From Kuafuiihalomonas sp050331295 (GTDB lineage: Bacteria; Myxococcota; Kuafuiibacteriia; Kuafuiibacteriales; Kuafuiibacteriaceae): DNA of 64,000 nucleotides. The stretch is from the NCBI GenBank assembly GCA_050331295.1, contig JBHJGZ010000011.1, positions 1 to 64,000 on the forward strand. The letters run 5' to 3'. The position numbers were made by a program, and so were the translations under genes. This document shows positions 51,244 through 60,128 of this stretch, piece after piece (position 1 is the first letter of the stretch; the number at the start of each line of letters is the position of its first letter). Below the pieces are notes generated by a model. The model was not told the DNA's origin and did no database searches. It saw only the letters and a list, made by a program, of their open reading frames with translations.

Positions 51244-52059
51244 ATGGCAGCCATGACGAAGCCCGACCCTGCGGAGAGTCGGTGGCGCGTTCTTCGCCTG
51301 AAGCAAACCGCGTCCACCAATGATGAGGCGGCCGCCTATATCGCGTCCGGCGGTGTTCTTCCGGTGGCATTCGTGGCGGATCACCAAACCGCGGGGCGCG
51401 GGCAGCACGGTCGAGCCTGGTCTTCGCCGCCGGGCGCCGGGCTCTACGCATCGTTCGCGTTTCAACCGGCCCTCGACCCGGCGCAAGTTCCCCTGCTTTC
51501 GCTGGTGGGCGGACTCGCCGTCCTGGACTTGGCTCAACCCTGGCTCCCGGTGAAGCTGGCCTTGAAGTGGCCGAACGACGTTTGGGTCTCGGAAGGTGCC
51601 CAGCGCGGGCGCAAGCTGGCCGGTATCCTGGTCGAGGGCTCGGTGGGCACCGACCGGGTCGAGCACATCGTCCTCGGGGTGGGCCTCAATCTGCGTGAGG
51701 TGGACCGAGGTCCGGGCGTCGATGCCGTCTCGGTCGAAGGCCTGGCCGACGGCGCCTCCGCTTCGGTGCCAGATATGGAAGGCTTGGCGCGGGCCTTGGC
51801 CCAGCATCTGGATACGCGATTGCAGCTCCTTCAGAGCCAAGGGCCCTCCGCCGTGGTCGCGGCGTGGCGCCCCCGGGCGTTCGGGCTGGGAGAGCGCGCG
51901 GTGTGGACTGACGACCGCACCACCTTGGAGGGCACCTTCGTCGGGGTTTCAGAAGGTGGAGCCGCCCGGCTGGACACGGGCGGTGAAGTCCGCGAGCTCC
52001 ACCATGGCCGCTTTGTGGAACTGGCCGGCATCCGACCTCCCAAAGCGGCCGAACGTTGA
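51244..52059 (+). CDS. birA: biotin-[acetyl-CoA-carboxylase] ligase, monofunctional
   Basis: 271 residues. It attaches biotin to the biotin carboxyl carrier protein. Seen are S-T-N-D-E-A, the biotinyl-AMP loop G-R-G-Q-H-G-R-A-W, K-W-P-N-D-V and K-L-A-G-I-L-V-E, with a C-terminal SH3-like domain. The N-terminal DNA-binding domain of bifunctional BirA is absent, so it is not a biotin-operon repressor. It ends 55 bases before the tRNA-Ala gene. Confidence 0.95.
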   Translation: MAAMTKPDPAESRWRVLRLKQTASTNDEAAAYIASGGVLPVAFVADHQTAGRGQHGRAWSSPPGAGLYASFAFQPALDPAQVPLLSLVGGLAVLDLAQPWLPVKLALKWPNDVWVSEGAQRGRKLAGILVEGSVGTDRVEHIVLGVGLNLREVDRGPGVDAVSVEGLADGASASVPDMEGLARALAQHLDTRLQLLQSQGPSAVVAAWRPRAFGLGERAVWTDDRTTLEGTFVGVSEGGAARLDTGGEVRELHHGRFVELAGIRPPKAAER

Positions 52060-52114
52060 CGCCCCTAACGGGCTTTGATACCAACCCTTTCCCCGGGCGC
52101 GCAGGCGCCCACAT

Positions 52115-52187
<73 letters not shown>

Positions 52188-52443
52188 TACTCTAAACCCC
52201 TGCAGTGTCTCGCTCCTCGAGACTCGGTCGGATGCACCTGAGGGCGGGGCAACATGGCTGTCGGCGCCCTGGAGAAACAGCCCCGACGCTCTTACCGACA
52301 AGACGGTTCGAACGACATCCGCGTGTTGTAGTCCCTCGAGGCCACAAGGATCGAGTGAGCTCTCTCATCGGAGCTCGGGTTGAGACCGACGCGGCGGAGA
52401 CGCGCCCGTCAACGCGAGGTGTGCTCTCGGTCTTCCGTCGTGA

Positions 52444-52778
52444 TCACGTCTTGGGTGTTTCGAAGGGGACCTGGTCGTATGCGTCAGCAAACGCCAAGGC
52501 CAAGCCCTCGTGCAAGTCTACCTGACCTTCAAAGATAGTCTTGATCGCCCATCCTTCGTCTTCGCGCCGGTGATGTCGCCGCCAAGGACTCGGCATGGAC
52601 GGCCACGAAGCTAGAGTCCGAAGGCAAGCCGGATGTTCTGCACGATCTGGTTGTGCTCCAACTCCGCACCGGCCATGCCGAGGATGTCGCCTTGGATACA
52701 CTCATGGCGAGTCTCCGCTACGCCTTCGAGCGCCAGGTATTCGGCTTCAGTGAACCTCGGAGTCGAAGCCGTGACCAT
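52444..52778 (-). pseudogene. decayed Uma2-family (DUF820) nuclease gene
   Basis: An ATG at 52778 opens a 55-codon frame that matches the N-terminus of Uma2-family proteins: F-T-E-A-E-Y-L-A-L-E, then T-R-H-E-C-I-Q-G-D-I, M-A-G-A and H-N-Q-I-V. It stops at a TAG (52611-52613). In a different frame the following bases, ending at 52444, encode a stretch like a Uma2 C-terminus (L-A-L-A-F-A-D-A-Y-D-Q-V-P-F-E). The middle third, including most of the PD-(D/E)XK-type catalytic core, is missing, so an internal deletion plus frameshift is inferred. Uma2 proteins are often mobile and found near genome islands. Confidence 0.7.
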
Positions 52779-52838
52779 ACCGACGATTCTGAGCTCGGTT
52801 TCCGTCGTCGTCCAGCTCCGGGCTCTTCGTCTTCGGAA

Positions 52839-52882
52839 GGATGCAGGGGTTCAGCAGAACGGATGCAGGGGTTCAGCAGAAC
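52839..52882. repeat. 22-bp direct tandem duplication
   Basis: Two adjacent perfect 22-bp copies (52839-52860 and 52861-52882) lie just upstream of the Uma2 remnant. No function is evident; it looks like slippage or a footprint of rearrangement. Confidence 0.8.
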
Positions 52883-53184
52883 TTGTGGGTCTCTGGACGG
52901 ACGGAGCCGGTTGCCCCTGAGGTCTCGCGCGCCGCGGGAGCCGGTTGAACCTGGATCTCGAGACGGAGTGGGTCCGAAGCCTGAGGCGGACCGGTGCCAA
53001 TGCGGGTTTGGATGCTCGACGAAGCCGTCCGCGACCGAATCGCGGGTGGTTTGAGGAGGTGGTGGGAAGGCTTCGCCAGCGGCGGAAACCGACATCAGGG
53101 CCGCGTTGGACGGAAGACGCCCGCGTACCGCGCCGGAAAAACTGCTCATACTCGGCGGCCGCTTGCTGGGTCGCCTCAGTACAC

Positions 53185-53204
53185 GCTATCGTGTAAACGA
53201 TAGC
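53185..53204. promoter_or_regulatory. perfect 20-bp palindrome upstream of the AraC-type regulator
   Basis: GCTATCG and CGATAGC arms flank TGTAAA, 22 bases before the AraC-family start codon. Size and symmetry match operators for dimeric regulators of TetR type more than the direct-repeat sites usual for AraC proteins. It could control the AraC gene. The binding protein is unknown. Confidence 0.5.
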
Positions 53205-53226
53205 CATCAGTCGGGAGCTCTCATCA

Positions 53227-54291
53227 ATGAGCGCAAAGACCTTCGCGCCGGATGATCCGGCGCTACCGATGAACTACCCAGGCTTTGTCTTCCGTACGCT
53301 TTGCGAAGATGGTCACGATGCCGAAGCGTTGTTGGCTGGGACAGGCCTGACCCCGGTGCTTCTGCATGATCCGAATTTTCGAACCGGCTTCGCACCGCTC
53401 CGACAATTCTTCCTGAATGCGATGGAACAGACCGGCGACCCTCATCTCGGGATCACGCTCGCCCAAAGGTTTGAGGCGACCTATGTCGGTCTCCCAGCCT
53501 ATGCTGCGATGAATGCGGCCCGCTTCAAAGACGCCCTCGGGGTTTTGGGACGCTTCTTTTTTCTGACATTTCCGGCAATCGACTTCAGATTCCCGGACCT
53601 CAGCCCTGAATTGGAACGCGGCGCTGCGGCGGTTTGTCTGCGCCCCAAGTTTCCGTTCGAGGATATCACCTATTTCGGAATGAGCAGCGCCTTGATTGCG
53701 TGCAATGGTCTGTTCAAGGCGATACTGCGCGCGCCGCGCGTCGTGTCGTACGGTGAGATGACAACGAGTGAGCCCGAGGGCTGGGCTGAAATGAGCGCGG
53801 GAATTGGCTTCCCCATCCGATTCGAGGCGCGAGAGCACCGGCTGGTCTTCCCGGCGGAGCTTTTGACCCAGCCTTTGCCGGCATCCGACCCCATCAATCA
53901 TTTGCGTCTTCTCGAACTATGCCAAAAGCTGGCTGTAGAGGCAGATTATGAAACCACGCTGCGCAGCCGTGTCCTGAGCTTCCTCGAAAAGGGCCGAAAC
54001 CTCGCCGTGCCGCTTTCAGAGGCTGCCGCGGCACTTGGATATTCCGAACGCGGTCTGCGCCGTCATCTGGAGCGAAGCGGCACGTCATATCGGGACCTGA
54101 CGGATCAGGTGCGCGAGAGCCGCGCGAGGGAGTTGCTGGCGGGCACCGCTCAGCCGATTCAGGCCATCGCTCACGCGCTTGGCTACGAGACCCCGTCCAA
54201 TTTCGCACGCAGCTTCAAGCGATGGACCGGAGTCACGCCCACCGAGTTTCGAGCGGCGCAGCGGGGCCGTGCAAACCGCGGCCCGCACTGA
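53227..54291 (+). CDS. AraC-family transcriptional regulator with arabinose-binding-like N-terminal domain
   Basis: 354 residues. An N-terminal ligand-binding domain (about 20-220) of the type found in OruR/ArgR-like AraC regulators is followed by two helix-turn-helix motifs (about 265-345; L-S-E-A-A-A-A-L-G-Y-S-E-R-G-L-R-R-H-L and I-A-H-A-L-G-Y-E-T-P-S-N-F-A-R-S-F-K-R-W). A GGGAG site precedes the ATG by about ten bases. It points toward the sulfatase cluster and is the likely local regulator. Confidence 0.9.
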   Translation: MSAKTFAPDDPALPMNYPGFVFRTLCEDGHDAEALLAGTGLTPVLLHDPNFRTGFAPLRQFFLNAMEQTGDPHLGITLAQRFEATYVGLPAYAAMNAARFKDALGVLGRFFFLTFPAIDFRFPDLSPELERGAAAVCLRPKFPFEDITYFGMSSALIACNGLFKAILRAPRVVSYGEMTTSEPEGWAEMSAGIGFPIRFEAREHRLVFPAELLTQPLPASDPINHLRLLELCQKLAVEADYETTLRSRVLSFLEKGRNLAVPLSEAAAALGYSERGLRRHLERSGTSYRDLTDQVRESRARELLAGTAQPIQAIAHALGYETPSNFARSFKRWTGVTPTEFRAAQRGRANRGPH

Positions 54292-54856
54292 GAACGTCTG
54301 GTCAGCCCATGCTCTGCGCCGATCCTTCCGCATCACTCCAACCGCTGGCCGGGTAACGAGGGCGGATTGCCCGGGGTCACGGCTTGAACAGTCGGCACGA
54401 TATCGCGACACGCCGGTGCCGAGTTCTCACCTGAAGTGCTCCAGCGCGGCGGCTCTTTGTACTCTGGGCCCGCTCACGCCCGGCATCTTCGGCCAGGTCG
54501 GAGCGAAAGAATCCGCATCGCGTGCCCGTGCTCCGTTGGTCATCAGGTCGTCGATGGGCCGTGCGGCTCGCTCTCTCCCTTCGAGCTCACGGTCGCCCGG
54601 GGGCCAGGGCCGCTCCTCCTGCGGCGACCTCAGACGTGGGTCCGCAGCGGGCGGAGTGATGCGGCCGCATCGGACGTGGTTGGGAACGCGTGGGCCCGGC
54701 GGGGACGGCGATCAGGTGGTTCGCGGGTGTGGTCAAAACGGAATGCTGTTTGGCCGGGGCAGAGCTTTCCAAAAGACGCCGACTTCATGAAGTTCCGCGC
54801 CGGCCAGGTGCAAGAAAGGTCGGTCCGTGACCCTGTTTTGCCCGAGGTGCTTTCCG
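54292..54856. other. intergenic region before the sulfatase gene
   Basis: 565 bases with only unconvincing short reading frames. A GAGG at 54844-54847 is the likely ribosome-binding site of the sulfatase. A promoter controlled by the AraC regulator would be expected here, but none was recognised. Confidence 0.4.
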
Positions 54857-56641
54857 ATGCGAAGATTGTATCGTTCTTTCCTCACCGCTGTCTTGGTGTC
54901 TGCTCCAACCGCGATGCCAGCTTTCGCTCAAACCGGCCGGCCGAACATCCTGCTGGTGTTGTTCGATGATGTCGGTTTCTCAGACTTCGGCGCCTATGGC
55001 GGCTATGCGCGAACTCCGAACATTGACGCCATGGCGAAGGACGGCGCGATGCTGTCGCGCTTCTATTCCTCACCTTTTTGCGGCCCGAGCCGGGCGATGC
55101 TGATGACCGGCATGGACAACCATCAAGTCGGCATGGGCACCCTGGTGGAGACGGTGACGCCGGAGATGCAAGAATTTCCCGGCTATTCCATGAGATGGGA
55201 GCAGCATCAGAAGACGATCGCTTCGCTCCTTTCAGACGCGGGCTATCAGACGTTTGTCACCGGCAAATGGGGCATTGGTAAGACCGGGGCGAACCTGCCC
55301 AACAAGTTCGGTTTTGACCGGTCTTATGTGATGGACGCGACCGGCGGCAGCAACTACGACGCCAGCCCTTACCTGCCGGGTTATGACGATGTGGACTGGT
55401 TCGAGGATGGTGAGCCGGTCACCTTGCCCGAGGATTACTACTCCTCGCGCTCCCTGGTCGATAAACTTATCGAGTACGTCGACCAGGGTGACCCCAACAA
55501 ACCCTTCTTCGGGTTCCTGTCGCTCCAGGCCGTGCATATCCCCGTTCAAGCGCCGACATCCTATATCGATGGATACAATGGCGTCTTTGACGCGGGCTGG
55601 GACGTGATGCGCGACCAAAAACTCGAGCGCACCATGGCTCTGGGCCTCGTGCCACCCACGACCAAGCTGGCCCCGGCACCTGAAACGCATCGTGCCTGGG
55701 AGGACCTTTCCCCGGACGACAAGGCAATCTCGGCTCGGGAAATGCAGGTTAATGCCGGCATGCTCGAGGCCGCCGATGCGAATATCGGCCGGCTTCTGGA
55801 CCATCTCGAAGCTCGCGGCGTACTGGAGAATACCATCGTCATCGTCACTTCGGACAACGGGGCCGAGGCCGCCGAGACCGAGTTCAAGGGGGCGTTGCAG
55901 ACGGCATTGCTGGAGGGCGTCAAGCTGATCGAGGGCCTCGACACCTCCTACGACAACCTCGGCCAGCCCCGCAGCCTGACGGCCATCGGGCCGGAATGGG
56001 CGGCGGTCTCCTCCGCACCGTTCGATCTGTACAAGTTCTACGGCAGCGAAGGTGGCCTGCGTGTGCCGCTGGTGATCGCGGGCCCCGGAATCACCGCCTC
56101 TGGAATCGTAGATGCTCCGATCCACGTGGCCGATCTGGTCCCGACGCTGCTGGACGCGGTCGGCGTTTCTTACGACCCGGACACCTTCTACGGACGCAGC
56201 GCCATACCGGTCCTGACGGGAGCAGCCGAAACGAGCTACTCTGACCAGGAGAGTTTCGGCTTTGAGGTCAGCGGTAACGCGGCGCTGTATCGCGGGAACT
56301 GGAAGATCACTCGCCTTGCTGCACCCCTCGGCGACAGCCAGTGGCGGCTATACGACCTGTCGACCGACCCTGGTGAGACCACGGACCTGTCCTCGGAGAG
56401 GCCCGAACTGTTTGAGGACATGAAGGCCGAGTACCGGTCCTACTCCCAAACGGTGGGCGTTTTTGAACTTGGTCCCGAGGACTCAGCGTTCAAGGAACTG
56501 TTCAAGAAGATCGCGACGAAGTCGCTGCACAAGTACTGGCCGTATCTGGTCGGCCTGGTCGGCGTCGTGATTGCACTGATTTTGGCAATCTATGCAGCCG
56601 TTCGCTTTGCAAGAATAACTATCCGACGCGCCGCAGCCTAG
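54857..56641 (+). CDS. type I sulfatase (arylsulfatase-like), exported with C-terminal membrane anchor
   Basis: 594 residues. A signal peptide (1-24, ending A-F-A-Q) is followed by the alkaline-phosphatase-fold sulfatase domain. The metal residues D37-D38 and the formylglycine motif C75-G-P-S-R are intact, so the active-site Cys should be oxidised by a formylglycine-generating enzyme, one of which is encoded nearby. A second metal site is seen in S-D-N-G-A. A single hydrophobic helix at about 562-585 followed by an Arg-rich tail should anchor the C-terminus in the membrane, which is unusual for bacterial sulfatases. The start at 54857 gives the signal peptide; 54827 is an in-frame alternative. 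The substrate is unknown. Confidence 0.92.
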   Translation: MRRLYRSFLTAVLVSAPTAMPAFAQTGRPNILLVLFDDVGFSDFGAYGGYARTPNIDAMAKDGAMLSRFYSSPFCGPSRAMLMTGMDNHQVGMGTLVETVTPEMQEFPGYSMRWEQHQKTIASLLSDAGYQTFVTGKWGIGKTGANLPNKFGFDRSYVMDATGGSNYDASPYLPGYDDVDWFEDGEPVTLPEDYYSSRSLVDKLIEYVDQGDPNKPFFGFLSLQAVHIPVQAPTSYIDGYNGVFDAGWDVMRDQKLERTMALGLVPPTTKLAPAPETHRAWEDLSPDDKAISAREMQVNAGMLEAADANIGRLLDHLEARGVLENTIVIVTSDNGAEAAETEFKGALQTALLEGVKLIEGLDTSYDNLGQPRSLTAIGPEWAAVSSAPFDLYKFYGSEGGLRVPLVIAGPGITASGIVDAPIHVADLVPTLLDAVGVSYDPDTFYGRSAIPVLTGAAETSYSDQESFGFEVSGNAALYRGNWKITRLAAPLGDSQWRLYDLSTDPGETTDLSSERPELFEDMKAEYRSYSQTVGVFELGPEDSAFKELFKKIATKSLHKYWPYLVGLVGVVIALILAIYAAVRFARITIRRAAA

Positions 56642-56685
56642 GCTGCGCGGTCAGCCAATCTCAAAAGTTTCAACGGAGTACACCC

Positions 56686-57519
56686 ATGAACTGGATCATC
56701 TTCACCGTCGTTGCTCTTCTCCTCTTGGCATTCGCCATTTACCGCTACTTGCCCAAACTCCTCCAAGCGATGGGGATCCACCGGCACTACACAATCCCGG
56801 ACTTCGATCTCAAGGGACGGCGGGTCCTGCTCGTGTGCACAAGCCATAACCGGATGGATCCCACCAAAAAGCCGACTGGCGCCTTTGGCTCCGAATTCAC
56901 GGTGCCCTATTACGCCTTCATCAATGCAGGCATGGACGTGGATATGGCATCGATCAAAGGCGGCGAGATTCCAGTCCAGCCCTTGTCCTGGTCCTGGCCG
57001 CTGGCGAGCCACGATGATCGCCGCTTCATGGCGGACCAGGACGCGATGCACAAACTGAAGAATTCCAAGGCGATCTCCGACGTCGACCCCAACGACTATG
57101 ACGTGATCTTCATGGCCGGCGGATGGGGCGCGGCCTATGACCTGGCGCAAAGCGACGTGTTGGCGGAAGTCGTGACCAAAGCGAATGCGTCCGGGAAGAT
57201 ACTTGGATCGGTATGTCACGGTGCGTTGGGGCTTTGCAGCGCCAAGGGCATTGATGGCGAACCATTGGTGAAAGGCCGCCGCGTGACCGGGGTAACCAAC
57301 AACCAGATCAATACGTTCGGCATCGCCATCACGCCAAAGCACCCGGAGGAGGAACTGCGCAAGCTTGGGGCGATCTACGAGTGCCAGCACGCCTGGCGCG
57401 ACCCGTTCGCCACGCATACCTCCATCGACGGAAATCTGATCACGGGGCAGAACCAGAACAGCGGATACGAAACCGCGCACCGCATCCTCGAGAGAATCGC
57501 CACGCAAAGAAGCACATGA
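56686..57519 (+). CDS. DJ-1/PfpI-family protein with N-terminal membrane anchor
   Basis: 277 residues. A membrane helix at 3-20 is followed by a class I glutamine-amidotransferase-like domain (about 44-270) with nucleophile C177 in V-C-H-G-A and the acidic partner E70 in G-A-F-G-S-E, as in Hsp31/DJ-1-type deglycases, chaperones or hydratases. A GGAG site precedes the ATG. It lies 44 bases after the sulfatase gene and is probably co-transcribed with it. The anchor suggests it acts at the membrane; whether the domain faces the periplasm is not certain. Confidence 0.85.
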   Translation: MNWIIFTVVALLLLAFAIYRYLPKLLQAMGIHRHYTIPDFDLKGRRVLLVCTSHNRMDPTKKPTGAFGSEFTVPYYAFINAGMDVDMASIKGGEIPVQPLSWSWPLASHDDRRFMADQDAMHKLKNSKAISDVDPNDYDVIFMAGGWGAAYDLAQSDVLAEVVTKANASGKILGSVCHGALGLCSAKGIDGEPLVKGRRVTGVTNNQINTFGIAITPKHPEEELRKLGAIYECQHAWRDPFATHTSIDGNLITGQNQNSGYETAHRILERIATQRST

Positions 57520-57521
57520 CC

Positions 57522-57651
57522 TCTGAACCGCACCGACCGCGCCGCAATCGAGGATGCCATCCATGAGGAACACCAGACCGTGACCGGTCAGAACCGGACC
57601 AGCGATTTCGAGACGTGCCACCGCGTTTTGGAGGTCCTCGCTGCGCAATGA
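57522..57651 (+). pseudogene. C-terminal remnant of a second DJ-1/PfpI-family gene
   Basis: The frame ending at TGA 57649-57651 encodes T-V-T-G-Q-N-R-T-S-D-F-E-T-C-H-R-V-L-E, which aligns with the C-terminus of the intact upstream protein (L-I-T-G-Q-N-Q-N-S-G-Y-E-T-A-H-R-I-L-E). Similarity is clear from about 57565 onward; the bases before it in the same frame are less certain. No start or catalytic core remains, so this is the tail of a deleted paralogue. Confidence 0.7.
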
Positions 57652-57652
57652 G

Positions 57653-58576
57653 ATGAGCCGCGTACCGAGACTTGCCCTCGTCATCGGCGCCCTGACCGCG
57701 GCAGGCGTCGTGGTCGGGGCTGTGCTGGCCGGTTTCGGAGGGCCTGAACGATCATCCGAGGCAGCCGATGGCTGCGCGCTCGATCGCGAGGGACTCGGAG
57801 CTTTTGTCGACATTCCCGGCGGAGGCTTTGTGAAAGGCGCGGATGCCGTCTATCCCGAGGAAGGCCCGGCAAGAAAAGTGTTCGTATCGCCATTTCGGTT
57901 GCAAGCCCATGAGGTGACGAACAGCCAGTTCGCGGACTTTGTGGCGGCCACTGGCTATGTCACCGAGGCGGAACGCAACGGTGGCTCAGCCCGATTCACC
58001 GAGAGCCAGACACCAGACGTCTTCATGTCCTGGTGGAAACTCGACCCGACGGCGACCTGGAAAACGCCCCGAGGCGCGGGAACAGACTTGGACGGTCTGG
58101 AGCTCCATCCAGTCGTTCACATCACCCTCAATGACGCCCGCGCCTACGCGGACTGGGCCGGGGGGCGCCTGCCCACCGAAGTGGAATGGGAATACGCGGC
58201 AAGCCTCGGGCTCTTCGATGCGGACGATCCGGAATCGGGCATGCGCAGTCCGGATGGGGAAGCGCGGGCCAACGTCTGGTCGGGCAAGTTTCCGGTGCTC
58301 GATACCGCCCACGATGGGTTTGCCGGGATTGCGCCAGTTGGGTGTTTCGAGCCCGGTTTGACCGGTGCCTATGACATGATCGGCAACGTCTGGGAGTGGA
58401 CCGTGACTCCATTCAAACCCGGCGTTCCTCGTTTCACCATCAAGGGTGGCTCTTTTTTGTGTAGTGAAGACTATTGCCGGCGTTACCGGGTCGCGGCCCG
58501 AGAGGGTTTCGAACCGGATTTCAGCACGGAGCATCTGGGGTTTCGGATCGTCAAAGACCTCGAGGCTCTCGAATGA
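57653..58576 (+). CDS. formylglycine-generating enzyme (SUMF1/FGE family) with N-terminal hydrophobic segment
   Basis: 307 residues. It oxidises the active-site Cys of type I sulfatases to formylglycine. The FGE fold is clear: I-P-G-G-x-F, P-F-x-L-Q-x-H-E-V-T-N, R-L-P-T-E-V-E-W-E-Y-A, N-V-W-E-W, and G-G-S-F-L-C270-S-E-D-Y-C275-R-R-Y-R with both redox/copper-site cysteines present. A hydrophobic segment at about 7-29 suggests export or membrane anchoring. Most bacterial FGEs are cytoplasmic, so a periplasmic FGE acting on the neighbouring exported sulfatase would be notable. It begins two bases after the DJ-1 remnant. Confidence 0.9.
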   Translation: MSRVPRLALVIGALTAAGVVVGAVLAGFGGPERSSEAADGCALDREGLGAFVDIPGGGFVKGADAVYPEEGPARKVFVSPFRLQAHEVTNSQFADFVAATGYVTEAERNGGSARFTESQTPDVFMSWWKLDPTATWKTPRGAGTDLDGLELHPVVHITLNDARAYADWAGGRLPTEVEWEYAASLGLFDADDPESGMRSPDGEARANVWSGKFPVLDTAHDGFAGIAPVGCFEPGLTGAYDMIGNVWEWTVTPFKPGVPRFTIKGGSFLCSEDYCRRYRVAAREGFEPDFSTEHLGFRIVKDLEALE

Positions 58577-58702
58577 TGCCGCAGTCGGTTATGGGATAGA
58601 CGGGCCGGCTGCTGGCCCTGGGCAGCTTGGCCAAGCCTCCGATCGGTTTGGGGCGTACGGTAAGCCTTTACATCTGGGCGTCGCGACTGTGTTTCGATCG
58701 TC

Positions 58703-59554
58703 GTGAGCAAGGGTGCCCTGGTGTGTTTTTGGAGCGGAGTCCTGCTGATGGTGAGCGGCTTCATCTACTCCGGATGGTGGGCCGTGGACGGGGCGAGCCT
58801 GGCCGGCCCGGTCTCGATGCGAAAACCGATTCTTTTCGGGCTCTCCACCGGCGTCACGCTTCTCTCACTCACTTGGGTGATCAACCGCCTGACTTCTCAT
58901 CGCGGAGACGATGCCCTGTTCTCGAGTCTCGGGGCGGCCCTGGTCGTCGAAGTGGCTCTCATCGACCTTCAGCAGTTTCGCGGCGTGCCCTCTCACTTCA
59001 ATCACCAGACACCCTTCGACAGCGTCGTCACGAACCTCATGGGCATCCTCATCCTCTGGGCGACCGTACTCATCGTGCTCCTGACCTTCCGCGCCTTTCG
59101 TCAGTCGAACTTGCAACCGGATGAGTGCATCGTGATGCGGGCGGGCCTCGTCTATCTGGCGCTTGCTTGTGGATTGGGCATCGCGATCACGGTGATCGGC
59201 GAGAACCAACTGGCCGCGGGTGCAGCGCCGGAGACCTTTGGTTCGGCCGGGGTCATGAAGTTTCCCCACGGCATTCCGCTTCACGCCATCCAGATTCTGT
59301 TCGTGCAAGCCTGGGTTCTTCGCGCCGTGGGAGCGCCTCCGGAAGATCAGGTTCGCTCTCTATGGGCCTCGGCGGCAGCGATCGGATTCGCCACCCTCTA
59401 CGGGGTGGTTCAAACCAGCCTCGGCGCACCCCGATTTCCGCCCCAAGGCGCCGCATGGACGTTTGCCGCCCTCACCGTTCTCGCAGGACTCCTGGCCATG
59501 TTCTTCGGAAGACCTCGCCGAAGCGATGCAGCCCGGGTTGCATATGGAGGGTGA
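58703..59554 (+). CDS. multi-spanning membrane protein of unknown function
   Basis: 283 residues with about seven hydrophobic helices and few charged loops; the C-terminus is short and basic. The GTG at 58703 starts directly before the first helix. No family was recognised. It lies 126 bases after the FGE gene and converges with the next minus-strand gene. Confidence 0.65.
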   Translation: MSKGALVCFWSGVLLMVSGFIYSGWWAVDGASLAGPVSMRKPILFGLSTGVTLLSLTWVINRLTSHRGDDALFSSLGAALVVEVALIDLQQFRGVPSHFNHQTPFDSVVTNLMGILILWATVLIVLLTFRAFRQSNLQPDECIVMRAGLVYLALACGLGIAITVIGENQLAAGAAPETFGSAGVMKFPHGIPLHAIQILFVQAWVLRAVGAPPEDQVRSLWASAAAIGFATLYGVVQTSLGAPRFPPQGAAWTFAALTVLAGLLAMFFGRPRRSDAARVAYGG

Positions 59555-59586
59555 CGGATTGAGCTTCACGAAGCGGGCGCCCGGTG

Positions 59587-60024
59587 TCAGGTCGTCGCTC
59601 GTTCGAGCGGCTCGGACCCGGGGGCGCGAGCGCCCGCTGCTTCGCCGCGATTCGATGTGGCCCATAGCGTCAGCGCCAGCAGTACCGTATTCGGCACCAG
59701 GTTCGGAGCCGCCCCCGCGGCGATAGAGGCCGCACCGTCGACCACGAACCAGGCCCAAACGCCGGTTCGCACGATGGCCGCGAATTCGGCCTGACTCAAG
59801 CCGGGCGCTCGACAAAGCTGAATCAAGGTCGCGCCCCACCCCACCATCACGCCGCCCGATATGGCGAGGCCGCTCAGCCCGGCCGGGGTCATGGGCTCGG
59901 CCTGCCACCGCCATAGGGCGAGGAGCAGAATCGATTTACCCAACGGCTCGAAGAAGGCTCCAGCCGCCGCCCATATGCCAAAGACCACCGTCAACACACC
60001 CACGAACACCATCCGTACCCGCAT
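59587..60024 (-). CDS. small four-helix membrane protein
   Basis: 145 residues with about four membrane helices and a Pro/Glu/Ala-rich tail. The ATG at 60024 has a strong AAAGGAGG site just upstream, which decides the start against longer readings. It is divergent from the MmyB-like regulator across 104 bases, which may control it. Function unknown. Confidence 0.7.
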   Translation of the reverse strand: MRVRMVFVGVLTVVFGIWAAAGAFFEPLGKSILLLALWRWQAEPMTPAGLSGLAISGGVMVGWGATLIQLCRAPGLSQAEFAAIVRTGVWAWFVVDGAASIAAGAAPNLVPNTVLLALTLWATSNRGEAAGARAPGSEPLERATT

Positions 60025-60128
60025 GAACTCCTCCTTTCGGTTCTGCCCGACCGTAGCCGGGCGAATCGCAGCCCGCGATTCCCGAACCGGGAAGTGCGCC
60101 CTTGCTCCCGCTTCGCTATACACTCGCC

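Larger units (their letters stand above)
52188..53226. other. gene-poor region after tRNA-Ala
   Basis: About 1 kb without an intact gene. It contains a decayed Uma2-family gene on the minus strand, a 22-bp tandem duplication and a perfect palindrome before the AraC gene (listed separately). The rest (52188-52440 and about 52885-53180) shows only short unsupported reading frames. Confidence 0.6.

Noticed and set aside
52851..53207. A 118-codon minus-strand frame starting inside the palindrome
   Set aside because: Low-complexity product with no regulator motifs; it runs over the tandem duplication and no family resemblance was found.
54436..54969. A 177-codon frame between the AraC and sulfatase genes
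   Set aside because: Its end overlaps the sulfatase signal-peptide region in another frame and the product is Arg/Ser/Gly-rich without domain signs.
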